From: Gammaproteobacteria bacterium
GTDB lineage: Bacteria; Pseudomonadota; Gammaproteobacteria; Xanthomonadales; Marinicellaceae
Direction: 5' to 3'
Length of the DNA stretch: 64,000 bases
NCBI GenBank assembly: GCA_030430025.1
Contig: JAUIGR010000013.1
Location: forward strand, 1-64,000
The position numbers and the translations under genes were made by a program. The notes under the pieces were generated by a model. It was not told where the DNA came from, made no database searches, and saw only the letters and a list, made by a program, of their open reading frames with translations. Numbering within the stretch: the stretch's first letter is position 1; each line of letters opens with the position of its first letter. Below, piece by piece: positions 35,393 to 48,884 of this stretch.

Positions 35393-37864
35393 ATGGGTTT
35401 TTTAACATTATTAGGGTTGATTCTTGCAGCCACGTTGGCTTCAGCTTATGCTAGGACTAGCATAAAAACCTGGGCCATTGTTACGGCCATTATTCTGGTG
35501 GCTGGTATTATATATTTTGAAACAGGATTTTGGTCTTCTACTGCAGCCGCCATTTTGTTTGTTATTCCAGCTGTGTTTTTAAATAACAAACCGCTCCGTC
35601 AACAACATTTCACCAAACCTTTTTTATCATTTTATAGAAAAGCATTACCCGAGCTGTCTGAGACGGAAAAAGTGGCTCTTGAAGCAGGTACTGTTTATTG
35701 GGACGCCGAACTTTTTAGTGGTAAGCCTGATTTCAGGAAACTACATAATATTAAAAGACCTGAGTTGACCGCTGATGAACAAGCATTTCTTGATGGTCCG
35801 GTAGCTGAGTTATGTGCCATGCTGGATGAACATCAATATAATCATGAAAGCGGAAACATGCCGAAAAATGTATGGGACTTCTTAATGAAGAATAAGTTCT
35901 TTGCGATGATCATTCCTAAACAGTATGGAGGTCTTGGTTTTACAGCATTGGCTCATTCTGCGGTGTTACAGAAAGTTTCATCACGCAGCACTGTTGCTGC
36001 AGCAACAGTGGCTGTCCCTAATTCTTTGGGTCCAGCTGAGTTGCTTTTAGAGTATGGTACAGAGGAACAAAAAGATCATTATTTAACACGGCTAGCCGAA
36101 GGTAAAGAAATTCCGTGTTTTGGTTTGACAGCACCATCAGCTGGATCAGATGCTACCTCTATTCCTGATATTGGAGTAGTTTGTAAGAAAAAAGTTGGTG
36201 GCAAAGAAGTGTTGGGTGTTAGTTTAACTTTTGACAAGCGCTATATCACCTTAGCTCCAGTCGCTACGGTAGTCGGCCTGGCTTTTCAAATGATGGATCC
36301 TGATGGTTTGCTCGGAGATAAAAAACAGTTGGGTATTACATTGGCACTGATTCCTCGTGATACAGAGGGTATGAAAATTGGTCGTCGGCATTTGCCTTTG
36401 GATGTGATGTTTATGAATGGCCCCATTCGTGGTAAAGATGTCTTTATCCCAATGGATTATATTATTGGTGGCCAAAAAATGATTGGGCACGGTTGGCGGA
36501 TGTTGGTCGAATGCTTATCTGTGGGTCGTGCTATTTCACTTCCATCCTGCTCAACGGGTGGGGCGAAGATGGTGGCATGGGGTACTGGTGCCTACGCTCG
36601 TATCAGAAAACAATTCAATTTGCCGATTGGTCGTTTTGAAGGTATTGAAGAAGCGTTATGCCGCATTGCTGGTAAAGTTTATTCTTCAGCAGCTGTCTCA
36701 ACTATGACGGCATTGGCTGTTGATCGAGGTGAACGACCTGCTGTTCCTTCAGCAATTGCTAAAATGCATACTACTGAAATGGCCCGTAGCATCATACAAG
36801 ATGCGATGGACATTCATGGTGGCAAAGGCATCATCATGGGACCTCGAAATTATCTGGGTCGTGCTTGGATGGGTTCTCCTATATGGATTACGGTTGAGGG
36901 GGCTAATATCCTGACAAGAAGTATGATTATTTTTGGACAAGGTGCCATTCGTTGTCACCCCTACGTACTGAAAGAAATGGAAGCGGCTCGTCTTGAAGAT
37001 CGTGATGAATCTTTACGTCAATTTGATGATTTATTGTTTAGACATATAGGATACAGTTTCCAAAATGGAGTACGCTCCTTCTTTCAGGGTCTTGGTACCT
37101 GGCGGTTTGAACGCAGTCCTGGTGATAAATTCAGCAAGAAGTTCTACTCAAAAATTACTCGTTACAGTGCTGCTTTTGGTTTTGCAGCGGATGTGTCAAT
37201 GTTAAGTTTGGGAGGGTCGATGAAGAAGCGTGAAAAAACTTCTGCCCGATTAGGTGATGTTTTGAGTCATTTATATATGGCTTCTGCAGTATTGAAAAGA
37301 TATCGTGACCAAGGTTCCCAACATGCGGATCAACCCATTGTTGCTTGGGCATTGCACAATCACTTTTACGAGATTGAACAGGCGTTGAAGATGCTGAGTT
37401 ACAATTTTCCTAACAAGGCAGTGGGAATTTTCTTACGTCGGGTGATTTTTCCTTTGGGTACTCACGAGTTACCCCCCGGGGACCGATTAGGTCACAAGGT
37501 GGCGAGTTTATTACTTTTCCCTAATGAGACACGCCAGCGTCTAACTGATGGTATTGACCGTGATGAATCTGAACATCACTTGGTAGCTCATATGAACAGA
37601 GTGCTTTCTAAAGTGATTGATACAGAGCCATTAGAGCGACGTGTATTGAAAGCCATTAAAGGCGGTCAAATAGATGAAATTGATCCATCATTACAGTTAA
37701 AACAAGCTCTTGAAAAAAACATTATCAGTAAAAATGAACATAATCTGTTAGTAAAAGTACGTAAAGAAGTAGCAGAGATCATTGCCGTGGATGATTTTCC
37801 ATTCGATGCCTTTGATCGTGCCCAGACTCAAATTCCTGATGATGAACAAGATAAAGTAGCTTAA
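35393..37864 (+). CDS. fadE: Acyl-CoA dehydrogenase FadE
   Basis: FadE catalyses the first oxidation step of fatty-acid beta-oxidation. The 823-residue length matches the long FadE type (E. coli about 814). Two N-terminal hydrophobic segments (residues 1-20, 28-62) precede the acyl-CoA dehydrogenase core, with FGLTAPSAGSDATS, DIHGGKGI and WITVEGANILTRSMIIFGQG. The C-terminal FadE-specific domain is present. It is transcribed away from the TetR gene. Confidence 0.95.
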   Translation: MGFLTLLGLILAATLASAYARTSIKTWAIVTAIILVAGIIYFETGFWSSTAAAILFVIPAVFLNNKPLRQQHFTKPFLSFYRKALPELSETEKVALEAGTVYWDAELFSGKPDFRKLHNIKRPELTADEQAFLDGPVAELCAMLDEHQYNHESGNMPKNVWDFLMKNKFFAMIIPKQYGGLGFTALAHSAVLQKVSSRSTVAAATVAVPNSLGPAELLLEYGTEEQKDHYLTRLAEGKEIPCFGLTAPSAGSDATSIPDIGVVCKKKVGGKEVLGVSLTFDKRYITLAPVATVVGLAFQMMDPDGLLGDKKQLGITLALIPRDTEGMKIGRRHLPLDVMFMNGPIRGKDVFIPMDYIIGGQKMIGHGWRMLVECLSVGRAISLPSCSTGGAKMVAWGTGAYARIRKQFNLPIGRFEGIEEALCRIAGKVYSSAAVSTMTALAVDRGERPAVPSAIAKMHTTEMARSIIQDAMDIHGGKGIIMGPRNYLGRAWMGSPIWITVEGANILTRSMIIFGQGAIRCHPYVLKEMEAARLEDRDESLRQFDDLLFRHIGYSFQNGVRSFFQGLGTWRFERSPGDKFSKKFYSKITRYSAAFGFAADVSMLSLGGSMKKREKTSARLGDVLSHLYMASAVLKRYRDQGSQHADQPIVAWALHNHFYEIEQALKMLSYNFPNKAVGIFLRRVIFPLGTHELPPGDRLGHKVASLLLFPNETRQRLTDGIDRDESEHHLVAHMNRVLSKVIDTEPLERRVLKAIKGGQIDEIDPSLQLKQALEKNIISKNEHNLLVKVRKEVAEIIAVDDFPFDAFDRAQTQIPDDEQDKVA

Positions 37865-38117
37865 ATAATGAGTTGACCTTGAAATACTGACGTTTGGACT
37901 TTCATGATCCATTGAATATAGTTCTGCAATCCGTTCTTATGCCCTATTTTTGTCGACCATACGGACGGATTTTATTTTTTCAAAATCAAAATAATAACCT
38001 CATATATGACCCGTTTTTTAGAAAAACACGGTGGAGCGATTATGGGGACTATACTTTTATCATTAAGAGATAAAGTCAAATAGTCGTTAGTTACATCGTT
38101 TATGTATGAGGTGAGAC

Positions 38118-39802
38118 GTGAAAACGAAAATCAAATTATTTTTTTAGGGCTGTTATTTCCTGTGCTATCGGCACTAGCAAACAATAACCAACTACAGGGT
38201 ACGCCACTTATAGTAACGGTTGGACCAATGTCTGATTCAGCTTGTGACTACAATAGTCTAGCCACTGCTTTGCTTAATGACCCTGACCAGCAACGTATTT
38301 TCAGAGTGGCAAGCAATGGTTCTCCTTATGAATCCAGTATTGTGATATTTGCTGATTACCCTTCACTTACCATTGAAGGTGGCTATGCAAATTGTTCAGA
38401 TGCTGCAGCAGGCATAACATCAGAAGTAATGCGTCCTATTATCTATTCCACTAATAACATCGGTATAGATTTGCTAGCACAGTCCGGAGATCCAGTCACT
38501 ATTACACTCTCCAACCTCGTAATAGTGAATAATGTGGTTGGTCTTTGGGCATCAAGGAATGCACCAACCGATTTGGTTCTTGAAAATGTCGAGATCAAAA
38601 ATAACAGTGGTCGAGGGGTGATTATTGATGGAATAGACGTAGATGTAACCCTGATTGACTCTCATATAACAATGAATCAGGGAGGTGGTCTCAAATGCGA
38701 AGACAGCGCATTGAGCTCTGTCAGAATTGAAGGTAACAGTTCCATTAATAGCAATATCAGTAGCTACTCTGGGGGTGGTTTAGAAATCAAAAATGGTTGT
38801 GATGCCCATATCTACGCACCGGCCTCAATCAGTAACAATTCAGCAAATGATCACGGCGGTGGTGTTCATGTCGCAGGTGGTTCACGATTATTTTTATATG
38901 GGGTAATCGTAGATAATAATAAAGCTGATGCTGATAACGACTTTAGTGGCTCAGGTGGTGGTGTTTACGTCACTGGATCAGAAAGTTATGTTTACGCTCC
39001 CAATACAACTTTCGAGTTAAATAGTGCTTGGTTAGGTGGTGCTTTTATGGCAGATGATCAGGCTATATTTCAGACATTTGCAGAATCTTCTGAAGAGTAT
39101 CCATGTTTGGAGTCAGGACTCTGTGTTGGGTTATACAATAATACAGCTCAGTTCACTGGAGGTGCGTTTTATGCTTCAAATGGAGCCAATATTTTAATAG
39201 CTCATGCTTACATTAGTGGTAGTACAGCATTATCCTCTGCGGTTGGAACTGTTGAAAGCAGTGCAATTGTGGATATGGAGGGAGTCATGGTTGTTAATAA
39301 TGGTAATGCTCAATCTAATGAAAATACATTATCTGTCAACAGTTCAGGTGTGTTAAATCTGAAACATGTGACTTTAGCTGATAATTATGGTGCCTCGAGT
39401 CATTTATCAGTAACTAACCCTGGAAACTTGAGTGTGAAGTCCAGTATCATCCACAGTGAGAATCAGACATTTTCGGTCGTTTCTGGTGATCTTTCATCAT
39501 TTGATATAGAGTGTGTGATCGTCAGTGAAACTGATTCTTTTGGACCTCCAGGAAGTACGGTTGAGGTTAATGATCCTTTATTTGTTGATCGGATGAGTGG
39601 TGATTATCACTTGCGTCCTGAGTCGCCTGCGATTGATTATTGCTATCAGGCTGCCCAACTGACTGTGGGTCTTGGTTATGATCTGGATTTTGAAGAGCGT
39701 AATCACGACATTGTTGATATAGTTAACAAGCATGGTGCTTATGACTTGGGTGCAGATGAAAGCCATTATGACAGCGACCTGATTTTTAGAGACGGTTTTT
39801 AA
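38118..39802 (+). pseudogene. Secreted beta-helix protein, frame broken by a T7 tract after the signal start
   Basis: The main frame (from 38102) encodes a right-handed beta-helix protein with many Gly/Asn-rich turns, a choice-of-anchor Q type segment (DPLFVDRMSGDYHL, SPAIDYC, then GADE) and a C-terminal DLIFRDGF. Its own ATG at 38102 has no ribosome site and no clean signal. A GTG at 38118 has GAGGTGA 4 bases upstream and begins MKTKIKLFF, then meets TAG at 38145 after seven T residues (38139-38145). One extra T joins the frames to give MKTKIKLFFLGLLFPVLSALA, a complete signal peptide. Phase variation, ribosomal slippage or a read error are all possible; no decay is seen in the rest of the gene. 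Confidence 0.65.
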
Positions 39803-39845
39803 ACGAACTGAGTTTTTAATGACTAAATATCGTTAACTAAATCGC

Positions 39846-39873
39846 AAAAAGCGAGCCTGATCGCTGGCTTTTT
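39846..39873. terminator. Bidirectional terminator
   Basis: AAAAAGC-G-AGC pairs with GCT-G-GCTTTTT around a 6-base loop, one internal mismatch. The T5 on one side and A5 on the other allow it to stop both the beta-helix gene (plus) and the sigma-factor gene (minus). Confidence 0.8.
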
Positions 39874-39984
39874 GATCGAGCGATATAGCTTAAATGATAT
39901 TTAGTCCACTTTGAATTACCTTTTTGAGGCCTGTGTTTTAAATAAGGTGAGCTCAAGGATGAAAAACCTAGGAAGGCCGTTCGA

Positions 39985-40605
39985 TTATTCGTTATCCAGT
40001 TGAGATTTAATATAAGCACGGGCGAAGCGTATTTTCTCGTTGACTGAATTTTCAGAACATTCGAATAGTTTTTCTAACTCTTTGTTGGTTAAAGAGGTGT
40101 AAAACTTCAAAGATACCATTTGAGCGATTTCTTTATTTCGTTTTTGTAAATTGTTGAAAGCTTGCTCTAAAGCAAAAATATTAATTAATGAAACGTCAAC
40201 CTTGATCTCCAGTCGGTCAAAGTCATCGATTTCTGTTCTTAAAAGCTTTCCTCCTCGTTTAATGGCTTTTTTCTTACGTAGGTTATCGATCACAATGTCT
40301 CTCAGTATTTGAGTAACTAGAGAAAAATAATGGTATCTTGAGCTGAACAGTAAATTGTTTTTTTTATATAGCTTCAAAAGCGCATCATGTAGAACTTCTC
40401 CTGCATCCATTGTTACTGGCCCGTATCTCATGATAATGGAGTTGGCAATTGTTTTTAATTCATCATAAATCTCAGAAGAAAGGTCCAAAAATAGGTTATT
40501 ATTTAACTCTTGTGTAAAGTCATTAAGCACATTACTATCCACATCGCACACCAAATATTTTATAAACTTAAACATCCCACCGAAAAAAATGCATGGATGG
40601 GTCAT
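39985..40605 (-). CDS. ECF-type sigma-70 factor (Sigma70_ECF family)
   Basis: The 206-residue protein (196 from the second Met) has a sigma region 2 with MDAGEVLHDALLKLYKK and ILRDIVIDNLRKKKA, and a region 4 with LTNKELEKLFECSENSVNEKIRFARA. This is the ECF-like group with a longer linker, often regulated by membrane or kinase partners. No anti-sigma factor is next to it. It is divergent from a small lipoprotein, and converges on the beta-helix gene. The targets are unknown. Confidence 0.82.
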   Translation of the reverse strand: MTHPCIFFGGMFKFIKYLVCDVDSNVLNDFTQELNNNLFLDLSSEIYDELKTIANSIIMRYGPVTMDAGEVLHDALLKLYKKNNLLFSSRYHYFSLVTQILRDIVIDNLRKKKAIKRGGKLLRTEIDDFDRLEIKVDVSLINIFALEQAFNNLQKRNKEIAQMVSLKFYTSLTNKELEKLFECSENSVNEKIRFARAYIKSQLDNE

Positions 40606-40718
40606 TTATTACTTATGAATCCAGATCATTTGATTGTAATTTGTGAAGTAATAGACAAAAATGTGTCTAGCAAGATTGAAATACAACTAACAGTGTAAAC
40701 AATAGCCGGGAGGCTGAG

Positions 40719-41135
40719 ATGAAGAGCTTGGTATATTTTATGATGATTGCTGTTTTGGCAGCATGTGCTCGTACACCTGAGTTTTCACGACCTGACTATT
40801 CAAAATTTGTCACCAGTCAGGAACTGAAATCAGTGGATAGGATCAGGCAATTTAAGATGATCGGTTGGCATCCATTGGATGACCACTTTTTTATTCTCAG
40901 TGCTTCAATAAAGCGTCATTATTTGATTGAAATGATGGGATTTTGTCATGATTTGTCATACGTGCAAACGATCAGACTTAATCAATCTATGCGGGGTATA
41001 TTGCAAAGCAAGTTTGACTCAATTACCATTGATACCTATCCTAATCCCAGTCGTCAATGTACCATTGGAAAGATTTATGAAATCACTCCAGAGCAAAAAT
41101 CAATGTTGGTGAGCGACAAGAGGTCTTATGAGTAA
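40719..41135 (+). CDS. Small lipoprotein (DUF6491-like)
   Basis: The 138-residue protein has a lipobox LAAC with Cys16 and a good ribosome site (GGGAGG) before the ATG. The segment FKMIGWHPLDDHFFILSASIKRHYLIEMMGFC with an internal Cys and a later Cys resembles DUF6491 family proteins, of unknown function. It lies divergent from the sigma-factor gene, which could control it. Confidence 0.7.
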   Translation: MKSLVYFMMIAVLAACARTPEFSRPDYSKFVTSQELKSVDRIRQFKMIGWHPLDDHFFILSASIKRHYLIEMMGFCHDLSYVQTIRLNQSMRGILQSKFDSITIDTYPNPSRQCTIGKIYEITPEQKSMLVSDKRSYE

Positions 41136-41183
41136 ATTGCTAAAAAGACCTTCTTGGGTTTAAAAATTTCAAGGTAACTTCCA

Positions 41184-43302
<2,119 letters not shown>

Positions 43303-43304
43303 GC

Positions 43305-44942
<1,638 letters not shown>

Positions 44943-45141
44943 TTAAAAGATAGTGAACTCAGAAAGGAGCTGTATTATAGCGGATGGCTGTTTTTAATAC
45001 CACGAAAAGGGCTCATTTAGTCATTCTAGAAGAGGGCAGAGGTTAAAGTTATTCATTCTCTGCACTGACTTTTGACACTGTTAGACCAATCAGATATGTG
45101 CTATTTTGATTGTTAACTTGCTTCTTTAAAAAGGAACTCTT

Positions 45142-45360
45142 GTGGAACTGTTGTTGGGCGTTATTATTCTGTATATCGTGATCAAATGTTTTGGTTTCGT
45201 ACTATTGTTATTGGTGTTGCCCTTGTTAATGGTCATGACAGTCTTTGGTATTTTGTCTTTGGTTTTATTATTGCTTAGTGTTTTGGTCTTCGGTTTTGTC
45301 AAATTGTTATTGTTACCAGTTTTATTATTGTTGCTGGCACCTCTGGCTATTTTCTCTTAA
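45142..45360 (+). CDS. Small Leu-rich membrane protein
   Basis: A 72-codon ORF begins at a GTG with AAAGGA 5-10 bases upstream. It is almost all Leu/Val/Ile/Phe, with two or three predicted membrane helices and very few charged residues. I do not recognise it. The ribosome site and clean stop support a real gene; its low complexity argues for caution. Confidence 0.5.
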   Translation: MELLLGVIILYIVIKCFGFVLLLLVLPLLMVMTVFGILSLVLLLLSVLVFGFVKLLLLPVLLLLLAPLAIFS

Positions 45361-45675
45361 AGCATTTTCATTAAACTTCATAAGTTGTTGATTTTTATAA
45401 ACATTAATATTTTTTATTTGTTTAAAAAATATTAATGGTTCAAATTTGGCTACTGTTTTAATTCATATTAGAATAATTTAATTTAATTTGAATTTTTTTG
45501 ACCTTCTTCTGCGAAAAAAGTCGATGACTATCAGTGTGTGATTGAAAGTTTTTAAAAATGAGAGCTGTGCTTGATCCATGTAACTAAAAAAAAACAAACC
45601 CTAATTTGCTTTTGATCATTCTATATATAAAACCACAGAGTCAAGCACAACTCCAAACACAAAAGGAGTTTAGAT
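45361..45675. other. Leader region of the subtilase pair, with inverted arms
   Basis: The 315 bases contain no gene. They hold an AT-rich promoter-like zone (TATATATAA at 45622-45630) and two 13-base arms, GAGCTGTGCTTGA at 45562-45574 and TCAAGCACAACTC at 45641-45653. The arms are inverted copies with one mismatch, 66 bases apart. AAAGGAG precedes the first subtilase ATG. Confidence 0.6.
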
Positions 45676-47325
45676 ATGAATATATTGAATTCATTGACTG
45701 TTGGTGTGCTTATGTGTTTTTGTTTATCAGGAGTTTATGCCCAGAATGATGAGCAATCCCGCTTGAAGCAGCGGACACCCCATAATAAAAATCAATTTGA
45801 AAATATGACTTATGATGAAGACTCGGTTCGGATTGTCTTCAAGTTACATGATGGCAGTGGCGTTAGGTCGAGAAATGGTCTGTTGTATATTGATCAATCA
45901 GCTCAAGACGAACAGAAATTAAAAAAACGAGGTGTGCAACCGATGAAGGTTGCGGAACAAGTGTCAACACTGAATCAGCTTATTAGAAGTAGTGAACTTG
46001 AATCTTTTTTGCTGTTTGATGGCAGAGAGAGGGAGTTGTCTGATTGGAGTGCACAAGCTGAACGATATTGGGGAGAAGAATTGGCGGAATTATCTACATA
46101 TCAGCAGTTGGTTCTTCATGACGGTGGTCGAAGTCCTCGTTTACCTGAGTTGATCCGTGAAATCCGAACTTTTAATCTTGTTGAAACGGTTTATATGGAA
46201 CCGATTGCTTTACCACATTTAGATTACCTACAAGGTGAAGAGACACCTCCTGATCCTCATGTTTGTAAAACAGCCCCTTTAGATGAGGAAGCTGGTGACC
46301 TTACATCCTATCAAGGTTACCGTGGTCCAGGTCCGGTTGGGTTAGGTGTCGATGCGATAGCCGCTTTACCTGGTGGTCAAGGAGCAGGTATTCGGATCAT
46401 TGATATTGAAGGTGGCTACGATGACCACAGTGACAGAAAACAGGCACAATATACTGTTGGTAATATAAATCAATATTACGAGTCGCATGGCAGTGCCGTT
46501 CTGGGCGTGATAGGAATGAAAGACAATGGCATAGGCTTGACGGGACTAGCACCAGAAGCCTGGTTAGGTTTTCGTGCTATCTATAATGCTAACTTGTTTG
46601 ATGATTGGATTGAAGCAAATAGTTCAAGTGCCAATGTTGCATCAAACATTTATTGGGCAGCCCAACATTCTTTGAATGGTGTGGTTTTAATCGAGTTACA
46701 GCGCCCTGGCCCAATTGATCCTAATTGCCACTGTGGTAATACGTGTGCAGCCATAGCTGTTGAGTTTTGGCCGGCTGAATTTGATGTAATCAAGGCGGCA
46801 GTAGGTAATGGAGTATCTGTTGTGCAGGCAGCTGGTAATGGTGGAAGAAATCTTGATAGTGGGGTTTTAGGTGTCTGTAATGGTGGTTGTTTTGATCGGG
46901 ATAATCGCGACTCAGGTTCTGTTTTGGTTTCAGGAAGTCTCAGTGATGGAGTAACACCCGTGTGTGAGATATATGGAAGCCCCAACTATGGAACCCGAAT
47001 CGATGTCCACAGTTGGTCAGAAAATATCGCTACAGCCGGTTATAAGGATTTGTATGACAGTGATATGATGTGTAACGATTATCAGGCTAAATTTGGTGGT
47101 ACTTCTGGTGCTTCAGCCTTAATTGCTGGAGTGGTGACAGCTTTGCAAGGGATACATTTGGCTTACTCTGGAGAAAAAATGGATGCCTTAGCGCTCAGAG
47201 ACCTTTTGCGGGATACCGGTTATCCTCAAGTGGAACTTAAAGAGCCCATTGAAGGCGGTCAGAATATATTAATTGGTCCCCATCCAAATCTGGAATTGGC
47301 AGCGGATATCATCTTAGGGAATTAA
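45676..47325 (+). CDS. Secreted S8 family serine peptidase (subtilase) 1
   Basis: 549 residues with a signal peptide ending VYAQ and a propeptide-like region to about residue 210. The catalytic domain has Asp243 (RIIDIEGGY), His271 (ESHGSAVLGVI), the oxyanion Asn388 (AAGNGG) and Ser477 (GGTSGASALIAG). A Cys-rich insertion CHCGNTC at 351-357 precedes the shared PAEFDVI motif. It is expected to be an exported protease. There is no D-L-I-F tail. It is followed at once by a second subtilase. Confidence 0.88.
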   Translation: MNILNSLTVGVLMCFCLSGVYAQNDEQSRLKQRTPHNKNQFENMTYDEDSVRIVFKLHDGSGVRSRNGLLYIDQSAQDEQKLKKRGVQPMKVAEQVSTLNQLIRSSELESFLLFDGRERELSDWSAQAERYWGEELAELSTYQQLVLHDGGRSPRLPELIREIRTFNLVETVYMEPIALPHLDYLQGEETPPDPHVCKTAPLDEEAGDLTSYQGYRGPGPVGLGVDAIAALPGGQGAGIRIIDIEGGYDDHSDRKQAQYTVGNINQYYESHGSAVLGVIGMKDNGIGLTGLAPEAWLGFRAIYNANLFDDWIEANSSSANVASNIYWAAQHSLNGVVLIELQRPGPIDPNCHCGNTCAAIAVEFWPAEFDVIKAAVGNGVSVVQAAGNGGRNLDSGVLGVCNGGCFDRDNRDSGSVLVSGSLSDGVTPVCEIYGSPNYGTRIDVHSWSENIATAGYKDLYDSDMMCNDYQAKFGGTSGASALIAGVVTALQGIHLAYSGEKMDALALRDLLRDTGYPQVELKEPIEGGQNILIGPHPNLELAADIILGN

Positions 47326-47326
47326 T

Positions 47327-48811
47327 ATGCGTTTTTTAGTATCGATTTGCTTTGGATCGTTGATGTTGATCTCGGTTAATGCTCAGGAATCCCAGAGAGT
47401 CTTACCATTTTCCAAAAACTGGGCCAATCAACTGGCCCAATCGGATCAAATGCATGATCGTCTTGTGATTAAATTTTCAGAGCAATTAGGCATTAGGTTA
47501 AGGCAAGAAAATTTTGTTTCAACACAACTGGATGATCCAGATGTACAGCAGCAGCTGCGAAAAGTAATGACTCTGATCAGTCAGTTCAACTTGAAAGTTG
47601 AGCGGTTGTTCACCGTTTCAGAACGAGTCCTTGATCGCTTTAGCCAAAATGTTTCTGGACAATTAAATAAATCAGTTGCAGATTTGAATGGCTATTTTCA
47701 GTTAGTATGGCGAAACCAACCTGTAGATTTAAATTTAGCTGAATTGGTAGTTGCTTTGAATCGTTTTGAAGTCATCGAAGTGGCTTATCTGGAGGCACCA
47801 ACAGTTGAGTTGCAAAGTGCTTTGCTTGTCAATGACTTGGTGATGCCTGGAACCACACCGCTGTTGGTGCAGCATCAGGGATATTTGAAAGATGCGCCCA
47901 TTGGTGTCGGTTTAAGTGGTGCTTGGGATACACCAGGTGGTACCGGATCAGGCATCAGATTAATGGTTTATGACAACAATTACAATGCTAATCACGAGGA
48001 TTTACCTGATTTATTTGTTAGTTCCGGAGTTAATCCTGGCGTTAATCCGGATCATGGAACAGCAGTGCTTGGAATACTTGGTGCCAAACACAATGGTTTG
48101 GGTTTAAAAGGAGCTGTTTATGATGCTGAGATTGGTTTTCAAAAGTCAGCTACTGTAGTTCAATCCCATGCTGATTTATTGTTTAAAGCAGCTAATTATT
48201 TGGACTTCGGAGACATTTTGGTCATTGAAGTGGCTAAAAAGGTTAATGCTTTGGGCTTTGAATGTCCTTGTAATCCAACACAAGCAAACGCTGTACCTTT
48301 GGAGTTTTACCCAGCTGAGTTTGATGTCATTTCGACACTGGTAGCCAGTGGAATAGTGGTCGTTCAGGCTGCTGGTAATGGTTGTGTTGACTTTGACAGT
48401 GTTGTTTTTGAAGATCTTTATGGTGTTGATCACTCAGGGGCTTTCTGGGTCTCTGCAGGGTTGTCTGATGTCAGAGCCCCAACCTGTTACGCTAACTATG
48501 GTGAACGTGTTGATTTTCATGCTTGGGGTGAATCAGTGGCCGCATTGGGATTTGTTAGAGAGGAAGAGGAACCTTTATTTGATAAAGGTTTGAATCGGCT
48601 TTACGGCTCAAATTTTGGTGGCAGTTCTTCAGCAGCTCCTATTGTTTCGGCCTGTGCTGCGAGCATTCAGGGACAGGCATTAACTAAGTATGGTGAGGCA
48701 CTTGCTCCAGCGGAGTTGAAAGCATTACTTTTGAGTAATGCCCAGCCGCAAATAGAGGACTTTGACCGACCTATTGGTCCAATGCCTGATGTGGGTACTT
48801 TGGAACTTTAG
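47327..48811 (+). CDS. Secreted S8 family serine peptidase (subtilase) 2
   Basis: 494 residues, signal peptide ending VNAQ, same layout as its neighbour: Asp216 (MVYDNNYN), His243 (DHGTAVLGI), Asn351 (AAGNGC) and Ser434 in GGSSSAAPIVS. The CPCN segment and FYPAEFDVIS match the Cys insertion and motif of subtilase 1, so the two are tandem duplicates that have diverged greatly. It starts one base behind the first gene and is surely in one operon. Substrates are unknown. Confidence 0.87.
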   Translation: MRFLVSICFGSLMLISVNAQESQRVLPFSKNWANQLAQSDQMHDRLVIKFSEQLGIRLRQENFVSTQLDDPDVQQQLRKVMTLISQFNLKVERLFTVSERVLDRFSQNVSGQLNKSVADLNGYFQLVWRNQPVDLNLAELVVALNRFEVIEVAYLEAPTVELQSALLVNDLVMPGTTPLLVQHQGYLKDAPIGVGLSGAWDTPGGTGSGIRLMVYDNNYNANHEDLPDLFVSSGVNPGVNPDHGTAVLGILGAKHNGLGLKGAVYDAEIGFQKSATVVQSHADLLFKAANYLDFGDILVIEVAKKVNALGFECPCNPTQANAVPLEFYPAEFDVISTLVASGIVVVQAAGNGCVDFDSVVFEDLYGVDHSGAFWVSAGLSDVRAPTCYANYGERVDFHAWGESVAALGFVREEEEPLFDKGLNRLYGSNFGGSSSAAPIVSACAASIQGQALTKYGEALAPAELKALLLSNAQPQIEDFDRPIGPMPDVGTLEL

Positions 48812-48822
48812 ATATGACTTGT

Positions 48823-48862
48823 GACCTCGGTATGATTTTCGATGAAGAATCACACTGAGGTC
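48823..48862. terminator. Hairpin between subtilase and TRAP genes
   Basis: Arms 48823-48837 and 48848-48862 (GACCTCGGTATGATT with its complement) pair over 15 bases with one G.U and one mismatch. It lies between two convergent genes (48811 plus, 48885 minus) and probably stops transcription from both. Confidence 0.6.
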
Positions 48863-48884
48863 CCTCTGTGTTCAAGTGTTTGGA

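Noticed and set aside
38002-38040. T-rich imperfect hairpin upstream of the beta-helix gene
   Set aside because: CCGTTTTTT can pair with AAAAACACGG, but there is a mismatch and no T-run follows; too weak to call a terminator.
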